Shown one piece after another: positions 45,601-53,700 of a stretch of DNA of 64,000 bases. The notes under the pieces were generated by a model, which searched no databases, was not told the DNA's origin, and was given only the letters and a program-made list of their open reading frames with translations. This DNA comes from Haliclystus octoradiatus (Eukaryota; Cnidaria; Staurozoa; Stauromedusae; Haliclystidae). The stretch spans positions 31,572,445 through 31,636,444 of the forward strand of contig OU744446.1 of NCBI GenBank assembly GCA_916610825.1, written 5' to 3'. How positions within the stretch are numbered: the first letter of the stretch is position 1; every line of letters begins with the position of its first letter. The position numbers were made by a program, and so were the translations under genes.

Positions 45601-48600
45601 CGTTAAAGCTGTCGGCATGTTAAATTTGCCAAAAGCATTGCCAATTTAAAATGCCCTTTATTGTCTTACTCAGACTATCTCGCATTAGGTGGTACACCAA
45701 TAGCTTTACCTTCAGAATTTAATGTCGAAGTAAACACTGTTGAAACTTTAAGTAGTATTGGCTCGGCAACTATTCAAATTAAGTCCGACGCTAAACCTGT
45801 TGTTCAAGGTGCCAGGAAGTTAGCTTTTAGATTACATGATCCTGTTGCCAAGGAGATTAATCACATGGTCAAGGCTAAAATCCTCGAACGTGTTACTGGG
45901 CACAGTGAGTGGTTATCCCCTATAGTTGTCGCATGGCGAAAAAACGGCAAGCCCCGGATATGTGGGGATTTTAGAAGATTAAATGAATCAATTAATAGAG
46001 AACGTTATGTTATTCCTACTGCAGATACAGTGTTTTCTAATTTACATGGATCCACTGTATTTTCAACTTTGGATTTAGAATCCGGATTTAACCAGATCAA
46101 ACTCGATGACAAGTCTAGTAATCTGACCACTATTTCAACTCACTGTGGCAATTATAGATATTTACGTTTACCGTTTGGCATTAGTTCTGCCCCTGAAATT
46201 TTTCAACGAACAATGAGTGATCACTTATCTGATTTACAGGGATGCTCAGTTTATATAGATGATATTTTGGTACACGGAAAAGATTTAGTCGAGCATAATG
46301 CTCGTTTAGATGCTGTGATGGCTCGTTTAAATACTGTGGGAGCGAAATTAAATAAAGACAAATGTAAATTTGCACAGAGTAAGTTACACTATTTGGGTCA
46401 TATAATATCTGAAGTTTTTGATAGTTTCTTTAAAGAGAGACATAATTTAACCGTAATGGAAAAACCTCGTTTATTATTAAGAGGTACTCAAATTGTTATC
46501 CCTTCTGTATTGCGTGAACGTTTAGTTAAAATCGCTCATGACAGTCATTTAGGTGTGAAGGGCACCATAGCTCAGCTATCATCCGTTTGGTGGCCCGGTA
46601 TAACTGCCGATGCTAAGGCGGCTGTTGCCCGCTGTGAACATTGCATTGAATTACAGGATAATTTACCAAATTTAGAATTACAGCCCTCTGGTGTACTTCC
46701 ACCATGGCATACTGTTGCTGCAGATATATTCCATGTGAACAAAAAAGCTTATTTATCTGTTGTGGATTATGGATCCCGTTATCCGGAAGTTTTTCCATTG
46801 ACATGTGAAAAACATGAAGAAATTATTGATGCTTTTGAACATTTATTTTGTGTTAGAGGTCCAACTTGTGAGATTATGACCGATAATGGGTCTCAATTTA
46901 CCTGTAAAGAGTTCAAGAGATTTTGTAAGGCCTGGGGTGTGAGAATTAGACACTCTGCGCCACGTTATGCCAGGTCTAATGGCATGGTTGAACGGTTCCA
47001 TCGCACTTTCAAAAGACGTTGGCATAGCTGCGACCATTTAGCTGATAAACAACGTTTAAGACGGGTTTTATTTTCATTAAGGACATCATACCATCGAACT
47101 ATCGGCACTACACCGTTACATGCTTTAATGGGTAGGAAACCTATAACTCAGATTCCCGGATTATTATATAATAAAACTGTTAATACTGAACATCAGATCG
47201 CTTCTAAAATCGCAATGAAAAATATGCACGATAAGAAAAATAATGTATTAAAATTATCTACTCCTAATATTGGCGAACGTGTTACGATCCGTACAGGTAA
47301 TACATTAGTAAGCGGCGAAGTAAAAAGTACAACACCTAGACGTGTTGAAGTTATTAATACGGAGAATGGGAATACTCTTGTTCGCGCACGTGCGCAAGTT
47401 ATTACGCCAACTCGTCAAACAGATATAACTCGTGTTACTGAACCATTAGACTTACAACGTACCACTAGGTCTGGCCGTGTATCCAAACCACCAGTAAGAT
47501 TGGATCCTTCAGATCCATCTACTTTTCAATAAATTAAAATAAATATCATAATTATTGATTGTAGCATTATATTTAGCTTATTATTCAACCTAAGCATTTA
47601 TGTTACTAAATTGATCATTAATCACGTTTTGGTTCATTTTCATTTAAATAAATGATCGTTGTTATTATATACACAATCTACTATATTTACTTTTAATTTC
47701 GAATTTACCATTAATTTTATTTTAATATTTACTTTAAAAGAAAAGGCGAGTGTGGTGCCTCGTTTATGTGTAGCCTCATTATTACCACTATAAATACCTT
47801 GATAATCTTTAGATGTTTGAGTCTTAATCTTGTATGTACGCTAACGCTATCAATTGAATTATAATGAATTGCAGTTTATACTTTGTTGTCAGTTATTGAG
47901 TCACAACATTATTTAGCTAGTGGTAGTAGTAGGTCATTACTCTAATTGATTCAGCCCTCTGGTGTGACATAATTCACTTTTTAGTATTATAGTGATCCAC
48001 ACCACTAGTTAAAATAGCCTGACTTATCTAGCTATAGTAGAAACACTAGTTCTCTGTGAACATCAAGTGGCATTGATAAAGGCTTGATATAAAAAGCTAG
48101 CATTTATTTGCTATTATAACTAATCAAAGTAAATCTACCTACGGACCCACGCAAAATACAGTTCAGAAGTTCATGAACAGTTCATGAACAGCTCATGAAT
48201 GTTAAATGGCCCCAACTTTTATAAACAGTTCATGACCCTTCATGGAAATTTCATGAACAGTTCATGAAAATTTTGGGCCATTCAATGTTCATGAACTGTT
48301 CATGAACTCCTGAAATATTTTCGCAGGGGGAGTGACCAACAACGATCAGTTAAATGCTCAATATGATAAATCTTCAGCTTACTTGGATACACGCTCGGCA
48401 ATTGAATGAAGCAATTTCAATTCCAATTTATTGATCATGAGAAGAAGTGGAAATCTTTTTTCAATATTTTTTTGTTCATCAGTTTGATTGTCAGTACTTT
48501 TTGCCATCATTTTGTGTGCTTGCAGGAGGGCATTGTCACTAGACTCAACATTAGCAAACGCTTGGCCCATAATAACTGCAACTGGATCTTGGTTAGCTAG

Positions 48601-49915
48601 GGAGAAAAAAACACAGATTAAAGGTGAATGGGAGTCAGCAATATGTACGCAATACTTTGTGCTGTATAAATTTGAGGCAATGTTAGAAGTATAAATAAAA
48701 AACTTAATGGTGAGAAAGTAAAATGCTGGAATCCTTAAAGCCAATGAAGATCTTTTGTCCTTGAGTTACTATTACAATGAAGCCTGTGTATAAAGGTCAC
48801 CCTACAGAGAAGTCACCTGTCTGTAGTGGGCGTCTCATAATGCTACCACTGATGTTTGGCTGGAAAATTAGAACGGAATGAGATATTGAGATACTTTAGA
48901 CTAAAGTTGAAATTAATCTGAATCGCAACAATTGTCTTCTTGTAAATCATCTTAGCTACATTACATATGGAACAGCAATACATTAAGTACAGAGACCTAA
49001 TTGATGTTTAAATCTAACGAAGTGGATAATGTTCCGGCTGCCGGAATCCTGATTACTAGCGATAATGTTCTGTGCGTCTTTTGCGCATGTGTTATCTATT
49101 GTCTGCTTTTCTCTCACATTAGTTCATTATGCAATGGGGACGGACGGTCCTGTTCCTCAACCACGTTAATAACAATTCTGTTCATCAATTTAATGGTAGA
49201 ACATACAAAAGAATTTAAAATGAAAGCGCTAGAGGCTGAAAACACTATATATGAGAGATTCAAGACACTAGATAAACAAACTTCAAAACAATAATTTACT
49301 TGTGGCATTGTACCTTGTAAAACCTGTCTTACTTCTTCTAACTTTTTATCTGATGCCACGCTTAATACATTTTTGAACTGTTTGAATGATTTGACTTTCA
49401 TCTGAAATTTATCTGAAACCTGAATGATGTAATATACAAACAAACATCTTGATAAATTGTCATGGCACAAGTAATATTATACAGTCTAGAAAACATCCTG
49501 ATATAATACATAGTTACATACCAATTCTATCGATAGTAGAGGCACTCCATCGTCACAAAGAGCTTCAGAAACAGCAGAATTTTCACTGAAAATATGATTT
49601 GTACAACATTTAAAAACAATTAGATGGTTGTACAATTATAATTTAAAGGAGTAATGTAATTCATTGTGGCACTGTGCAGCAATACCTTAAACAATATCCA
49701 TTCCCTTCAAATTCCTTTGCTGTAAGATTTGTAAACCAGATAAAAGGTTGTTTGAATATCACCTCTGCTTCGTCAGGATTTGTTGTTACAATATCCTGCA
49801 CAAATTGTAAAATTGATTCCAGTAAAACTCGATTGTGTCCACTATATTCAATTTTAGCACCAGAGGCAGCACGTGCTGAAGTTAAATTCAGTCCGGAAGA
49901 AAGTGCAGCACCCAT
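27690..49915 (-). CDS. ODAD2: ODAD2 / ARMC4 (outer dynein arm docking complex subunit 2), complete, 24 exons, 1089 aa
   Basis: ODAD2 is an axonemal armadillo protein of the outer-dynein-arm docking complex, needed for motile cilia. Exons in transcript order: 49915-49686, 49585-49522, 49419-49314, 48596-48383, 43020-42915, 42579-42504, 40988-40738, 40149-40013, 39059-38949, 38330-38253, 36987-36885, 36781-36719, 36226-36080, 35597-35388, 33702-33481, 32579-32469, 32031-31816, 31212-31031, 30949-30886, 30411-30361, 30246-30169, 30077-29967, 29016-28795, 27806-27690. All junctions are in phase with GT-AG borders. The start [20 protein letters not shown] (about residue 272), the acidic [12 protein letters not shown] linker, [51 protein letters not shown] and the end [18 protein letters not shown] all match human ARMC4 (1044 aa). 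Armadillo repeats fill roughly residues 493-1085. The intron 43021-48382 contains LTR element 2. No lesion is seen in the coding sequence. Confidence 0.97.
28238..28794. repeat. 93-bp minisatellite, six units, abutting an ODAD2 splice donor
   Basis: Units start with CGCATACGACCAACAATCAA and recur at 28238, 28331, 28424 and so on to 28794, differing by a few substitutions. The last unit runs straight into the donor of the penultimate ODAD2 exon. Each unit repeats the CAACCT (minus strand AGGTTG) donor wording. Because 93 is divisible by three, the plus strand reads as a 192-codon ORF (28267-28845) of a repeated 31-residue unit; I regard that as a by-product of the repeat. Confidence 0.95.
30451..30565. 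repeat. Hairpin element with 11-bp flanking direct repeats
   Basis: The arms AGCCTGCTCGCAGACTCACT and GTCAAAATGTAA are perfectly mirrored at 30532-30565. Flanks are AATGATTATAT at 30440-30450 and again at 30566-30576, consistent with a target duplication. It lies in the ODAD2 intron 30412-30885. Confidence 0.8.
32882..33390. repeat. Two adjacent, eroded TTCATGAA fold-backs (family A)
   Basis: There are dense GTTCATGAA/TTCATGAAC words from 32900 to 33080, ending TTTTGTTTTCACAGGG, and a looser second block from about 33120 to 33390. It lies in the ODAD2 intron 32580-33480. Confidence 0.6.
33778..33973. repeat. TTCATGAA fold-back element (family A)
   Basis: It starts CCCCTGAAAAAAAATAGTTC and ends GAACTGTCTTTCACAGGGG, with inverted arms around an AATTTTCATGAACG centre. 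The left flank GGTGATAT is the same as that of the copy at 35000. Confidence 0.75.
34330..34840. other. Compositionally distinct block in an ODAD2 intron
   Basis: This stretch is visibly richer in G and C than the flanking intron. It contains overlapping ORFs on both strands (34452-35030 plus, 34334-34546 minus) with no recognisable domain. It could be a fragment of an unrecognised transposable element. No termini or target duplication were found. Confidence 0.3.
35000..35185. repeat. TTCATGAA fold-back element (family A), well preserved
   Basis: It starts CCCCTGCGAAAAACAGTTCA and GGAG, and ends CTCCTGAACTGTTTTTCGCG then AGGG. It has two inverted arms of about 60 bp around an AAATGGCCCCAATTT-type centre, plus a local AGGAACAGTTC tandem. 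A good reference copy. Confidence 0.85.
35685..36079. repeat. Mariner-like MITE (family B) interrupted by a family-A fold-back
   Basis: The left part (GATAAATTGGTCATTATAGA to GTTATAC) and the right part (GTTATACAGGTGGTTGCTAT to TGTTTTGATTGTA) together resemble one family-B element. The family-A copy 35793-36022 sits between them, with GTTATAC repeated on both sides. Family B was therefore here first. The right edge touches ODAD2 exon 36080-36226. Confidence 0.65.
35793..36022. repeat. TTCATGAA fold-back element (family A), nested in family B
   Basis: It starts CCCTGCGAAAAACAGTTCAG and ends CTGAACTGTTTTCGCTGGGG. The arms are mirrored around an ATTTCATGAAAATTTTGGGC-type centre. The flanking GTTATAC words suggest a 7-8 bp target duplication. 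Confidence 0.85.
36450..36663. repeat. Eroded TTCATGAA fold-back (family A)
   Basis: Several CATAAACTATTCATGAACTA words lie between a degraded left half (AAGCTCATGAAGTTACAAGG) and a right half ending TTTCCACAGTG. It lies in the ODAD2 intron 36227-36718. Confidence 0.6.
37070..37470. repeat. Eroded family-A fragments
   Basis: Scattered CATGAAC and TTCATAAAC words are spread through the first part of the ODAD2 intron 36988-38252. No intact termini are visible. Confidence 0.4.
37490..38247. repeat. Tandem array of about 81-bp units derived from family A
   Basis: The word GTGAGGG (or a close variant) recurs at 37578, 37660, 37722, 37802, 37888, 37969, 38050, 38120 and 38200, mostly 80-82 bp apart. 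Each unit holds GTTCATGAACAGTTCATGAA, CGTTAAATAGCCCCAAATTT and an ACTGTCCATGAACTGTC half. The array ends at a family-A terminus (TTTCTCGCAGGG). Minus-strand ORFs at 37474-37761 and 37808-38119 are translations of the repeat. Confidence 0.9.
39190..39384. repeat. TTCATGAA fold-back element (family A), well preserved
   Basis: It starts CCCCTGCCAAAACAGTTCAG and ends GAGCTGTTTTTTGCAGGGG, with inverted arms. It lies in the ODAD2 intron 39060-40012. Confidence 0.85.
41095..41402. repeat. Fold-back element of about 300 bp, arms about 140 bp
   Basis: The left arm (CCACTAAATTTCAGATTGAAA, GTCAGTTCAAAAGAAATAAA, GGCTAAGGAT) is mirrored on the right (ATCCTTAGCC, TTTATTTCTTTTGAACTGAC, TTTCATTCTGAAAT). It lies in the ODAD2 intron 40989-42503. 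Confidence 0.8.
41590..41870. repeat. Eroded TTCATGAA fold-back (family A)
   Basis: Multiple TTCATGAAC and AACAGTTCATGAAC words are present with an ATTCAATAAGGGGTTCA-type tandem. Both termini are degraded. Confidence 0.6.
43561..43910. repeat. Half-size copy of a long fold-back family (family D)
   Basis: TTAAAGTGCATATCCCTGAA, TTTGCGCGATCATTACTCC and AGAGCGTTCACACCG recur, slightly changed, in the larger element at 52935-53854. The mirrored right half begins near 43770. Overlapping ORFs on both strands here (43440-43802 plus, 43427-43690 and 43729-43932 minus) are chance readings. Confidence 0.65.
43994..44262. repeat. TTCATGAA fold-back element (family A) next to LTR element 2
   Basis: It starts TTCGCGAAAAATAGTTCATA and ends near TTATTTCTCAGGGG. 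It lies 45 bp from the 5' LTR of element 2. Confidence 0.65.
44308..44465 (+). repeat. 5' LTR of element 2
   Basis: 158 bp with TG...CA edges, identical to 47751-47908. The TATAAATACC word near 44345 is a candidate TATA box. Confidence 0.93.
44538..45623 (+). pseudogene. Gag and protease part of LTR element 2 (361 codons, ends prematurely)
   Basis: It starts [14 protein letters not shown] like element 1. It has a Gag core, two CCHC-type knuckles ([13 protein letters not shown] and [14 protein letters not shown]) and a protease with [10 protein letters not shown]. The frame hits a stop at 45621 just past the protease, where element 1 continues into reverse transcriptase; the interval to the next conserved block is about 20 nt shorter than in element 1. 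The protease again has D-P-G. Confidence 0.9.
45661..47532 (+). pseudogene. Pol remnant of LTR element 2 (reverse transcriptase joined to integrase, RNase H lost)
   Basis: The frame is open without an obvious ATG. Reverse transcriptase motifs ([25 protein letters not shown]) are present up to YLGHIIS, after which the text jumps straight to the integrase N-terminal region. Against element 1 this is an in-frame loss of about 279 codons covering the RT thumb/connection, RNase H and tether. Integrase keeps its HHCC finger and D, D, E residues ([22 protein letters not shown]). The product could not reverse-transcribe normally. Confidence 0.9.
47751..47908 (+). repeat. 3' LTR of element 2
   Basis: Identical to the 5' LTR. 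It is preceded by a purine-rich AAAAGAAAAGGCGAG tract at 47736-47750 and followed by the TTATT target duplication. Confidence 0.93.
48146..48330. repeat. TTCATGAA fold-back element (family A), well preserved
   Basis: It starts CCCACGCAAAATACAGTTCA and ends CTGAAATATTTTCGCAGGGG. The arms are inverted around a TTCATGAAAATTTTGGGCCA centre. It lies 50 bp from ODAD2 exon 48383-48596. Confidence 0.85.
48769..48850. repeat. Fragment of a mariner-like MITE (family B)
   Basis: AATGAAGCCTGTGTATAAAG and TCACCTGTCTGTAGTGGGCG match the left part of the family. The right part is missing. Confidence 0.5.
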
Positions 49916-50716
49916 TATCCCAATAAATATATTACGCTTTCGTCTAGAATTCAGTGATAAATCAATGCAAAATAAACCGTATTGCTCATTTTTCTTCGTA
50001 AAGACTGACGATTCCTGTTACCATGACAACAAAGTCAATCAAAATTCTCACCACCCGGCCATCTTCATTTCAAATAAGCCTGTTGTCAATGACAATAGTC
50101 TCGGTTTAAATCAAAACCTCTCTCTTTTCATGCTCAAATGATTTTGATTTATTTTAGCTCCCTGTGACATCATAAACATTAGAAGTCCTGAGTGTTCGTA
50201 GAAACTCTGAACTTGACCGAAGACTTGTTTCTATTTGTCAAGAGCTATGGTCGAGAGGGAGTTTGGGATGTGGATGTGGACTTGTCTTTGAAATGAATCA
50301 GTAAATATTCGTACATATTTTGGAATGAAAAATAATCGCTCATTTCGTGTTCATCTTAAAAATTGGTTTATTCTGTTGAGTTGTCGTTGGCATGCGTTTA
50401 TTTGATGGTTTCATCATCACGTCCGTGTCAATTTTAGTTCTGTCAACCATTCTTTTGTCGAAATGTTTAGCCCAGAGTATATCGCTTGAAAGTAAGTACC
50501 AACCAAATGTCATTATATAACGATATACGAAAAACATTTTCATTAGTATTGTAAATGTGCGCAATATTTTATCATGAGCGTTTGTGTTTTACGTCATATT
50601 ATGGTTTAATCCTTATCAACTCTCTAAATTCTTTCTGACAGCTCCATCGACAACTGCGTCGGCGTTCCCATCACACGGCTTGGATTCTATAAAAGTAAAA
50701 GGGAATTGCTTCAAAG
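49916..50716. promoter_or_regulatory. Shared 801-bp upstream region between ODAD2 (-) and the Ig-TIR gene (+)
   Basis: The two start codons face away from each other with 801 bp between them, which must hold both 5' UTRs and promoters. Minus- and plus-strand ORFs inside it (49674-50141, 50340-50564) have no homology that I recognise. No TATA box or CACGTG module was found. Bidirectional promoter use is inferred from geometry only. Confidence 0.45.
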
Positions 50717-53700
50717 ATGGCTTATGTTTCGTTACTCCTGGTTAGTATATTTTGATTTTATTGCAGGATTTTGAGATATTCTTCGAAACTCCTGTCGGTC
50801 TTTATACATTCCAGTATCATGCTGATTCTTTTCGTTCCGTAAGCAAGCTGTGAAATGTCTGAGTTTCGGATTCTTATTTCACACCAACTTCAACTGAAAG
50901 AAAGGTGATCATATTAGTATAATATTAAGATTGTCAACCTGATCCTACTGCTGACTATCAAAACATAAACATATAACAATACGAATACAATTCAATATAT
51001 GATACAGGCCTGGTTCAAGTTAATATAAAATCATAAGGCAGTAATGTATTACAATTATTCAATTTTCCCAAAATGTCCTTGTTTTTCCCATCATAAAAAT
51101 TGATTTTTGGAATAAATGATACTGGGCGATTTCGAAATTTTCATAGTTAATGTATTATCAGTAAAAAACAACTCCATGATTTTCTCATCAGAAATATACA
51201 AAACAAATTAAAAAATCAAAATAACCAGCTTCCTCATACTAAATTGTAACTAACAAATATCATGTCAGAGGATGGGGGGGGGGGGTGATTACCACCAGGG
51301 ATATATAATAAAATGGGGAAAGCAGCAACCATCATATTTTGTAGACCAGTGGCTAATGTTTTGGTAATTATAAAATACTCCTTTGCTTATACAATGTTTC
51401 GTATATTTGTTTACAGTATCTTCGTTAAAGGTGTGTCTACCAGGATCACAAACTGCGTTTGTTAATGAATATCATTCTTTTAAATGTCAGTTCAATTCAA
51501 ATATAACAGATGTTCAACTTTTATTCAACAATAAAAAAGTTTTACCTTCCGGAATTGAGCTAAAGCGTGATTTGTGTGCATTGAATGTGATATTTCCTAG
51601 CCTTGGTGATTGTCATAATGGTATTTTTACTTGTGTTGCATCAAATATCAAGACAGGAGAGCAAGTTAGAAAGAACTTATCAATGCATGGTTAGTAGTTA
51701 ACTGTATAGGCTACTTGAGATTTGATTTTCACATAGGTTTGAGCCTGCGTCACAGACAAAAACATTTAAAAACGTTTTAATTAAAATGTTTTGGTCTGTG
51801 ACACAGGCTACATAAGTTTGAGCTTTCTGAGGAGATTGACTATTTATCGGAAAACCTTCCAAATTGATTTGATTAATACGTTTTGAAGAATTGTTATTAA
51901 AATGTGTTAAATTTAACAGGTTTTGAAGCATGACAACATAAATTTTGAATCAAAAGCAAGCAAATTTAATTTAAATTTTAATTTAAGAAACAAAGCAGGT
52001 AGTGAGAACCCTCTGATTTTGTGCTATCCATAGAGGTGGGCCGGTTTTACCAATTAACCAGTTAACGAATTACGAATTAGACAACCAGTTATCAACAAAG
52101 TAATCGAAAAATTTTAATACCACATGATTTGTTAACCTTTTCAACTTACTACAATATAAGCTGTCCAATTCACTACTATCCTTCCAAGAAACAGGCTCCC
52201 AGGGTTGAAAGAACCAACCTGCCAACCACTCCAACTATGCTTGAAATAGGTTTATAGGTTCAGAAGGTTTATAGAATGATACAATCTACTTTGCAATATG
52301 CACATTTTATCCGATCAAAGGGATATACTGTAAATATGATAGGAATTGATTCTCTATACTTTGAAAAGCAGTTTTCAATTTATGTTATCTTTTTATTTTA
52401 TTTTCAGCGGTTGGTCAGTCACTTAGCATGCCAATTATTTCACCATCAAAAGATATTCAATTAACCATAAGCACAACAGCTTACATTTCTTGCATTTTCC
52501 CTCGTTTTGCTAACCGTAGAGTCAACTATGATCTTAAATGGAAGAATCCTTTTGGTTTTATAAAAAAGATTGTTAATGGAACAGATGGTTTCAACATATT
52601 TCATTCAATGAAAGATTGGAATTTCAAAGTTACTATCAAGATTGAAAATGTCACAAAAGTACACGGTACAAGCTACTTTTGTTCCATCACTACGAGAGAT
52701 AGCTGTAACACCAGGGAAATACAGAGAGATTTTACTGTTGGTAAGGTGTGCTTCGATTAGACTATATCACTATAATTTAGAAAAAACAAATCAAACCCAA
52801 AGTCTCACAAGCAATACTCTTGAAAACCATAATTTACACATTTTTAAAATAAGAATTGAAAAATTAAAACTATGGAGCACTACCATATAGAAAGATCTTG
52901 AATTTTATCGGATTTTATTTGGTGCCAACATTTCTTAAAGTGTATATCCCGGATATTGGGAGATTGTTTCTTTAGATAGAGAAACATTTTCTATTCATAC
53001 ATGGTCTTCTTGTGTTTTTACTTTGCGCGATCATTTCTCCTTCAAAAATGCAGTCAAAGTGACGATTTTGGGTAAATTTTGTGTGCCACTCTTTTTCCTC
53101 TAACAGGAACCCGTTTATTTTCAACAAGAGAGTTTACACCGGAAAAACACTAAACATTTTACTTATTTGTCTCTAAATCAATAACTGCAGAACCAAATGA
53201 CAATCTGCTTTCGGAATGAAGTTTTCAACGTTCAGCTGAATATTTAGAGCTATACTTGATCAATATTCAAGATCCAGGTAAAGAGATATATAAGCCTTTA
53301 AAGTCAAAAGTTTTTAGTTTTGTATTTTTCTCACTCAAGTGTTCACGCGATTAACACCTCCTTACGACTTCGTCTAAGCATAGTTGGCATAGTTGATGCG
53401 TATTAAAAATAGTCACACGCTTTTAATATCTAGCGACAACCTGCTTGGACAAAGTCGTAAAGAGGTGTTAATCGTGCAAGCACTTAAATGAGAAAAATCC
53501 AAAACTAAAAACTTTTGACTTTAGAGGCTTATTTCTTCTTTTCTTTGATCCCGTATATTGATCAAATATAGCTCACAATCTCGAGCTGAATGTTAAAAAC
53601 ATCATCCCGAAAGCAGATTGCCATTCGGTTCAGCTGTTTTTTATTTAGAGACAATTAAATAAATGTTTAGCGTTTTTTCCGGTGTAAACCCTCTTGTAAA

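Larger units (their letters stand above)
44308..47908 (+). mobile_element. LTR retrotransposon 2 (Ty3/gypsy type), recent but coding-defective
   Basis: This 3601-bp element has identical 158-bp LTRs (TGTGGTGCCTCG...GTCACAACA) and the same TTGGCGCAGTTGAT primer-binding wording as element 1. It is flanked by a 5-bp target duplication TTATT (44303-44307 and 47909-47913). It is a relative of element 1, clearly diverged in protein and LTR sequence. Coding is broken by a short out-of-frame gap near 45620-45660 and by an in-frame loss of about 837 bp (relative to element 1) at about 46413. It sits in the ODAD2 intron 43021-48382, antisense to ODAD2. Confidence 0.95.
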
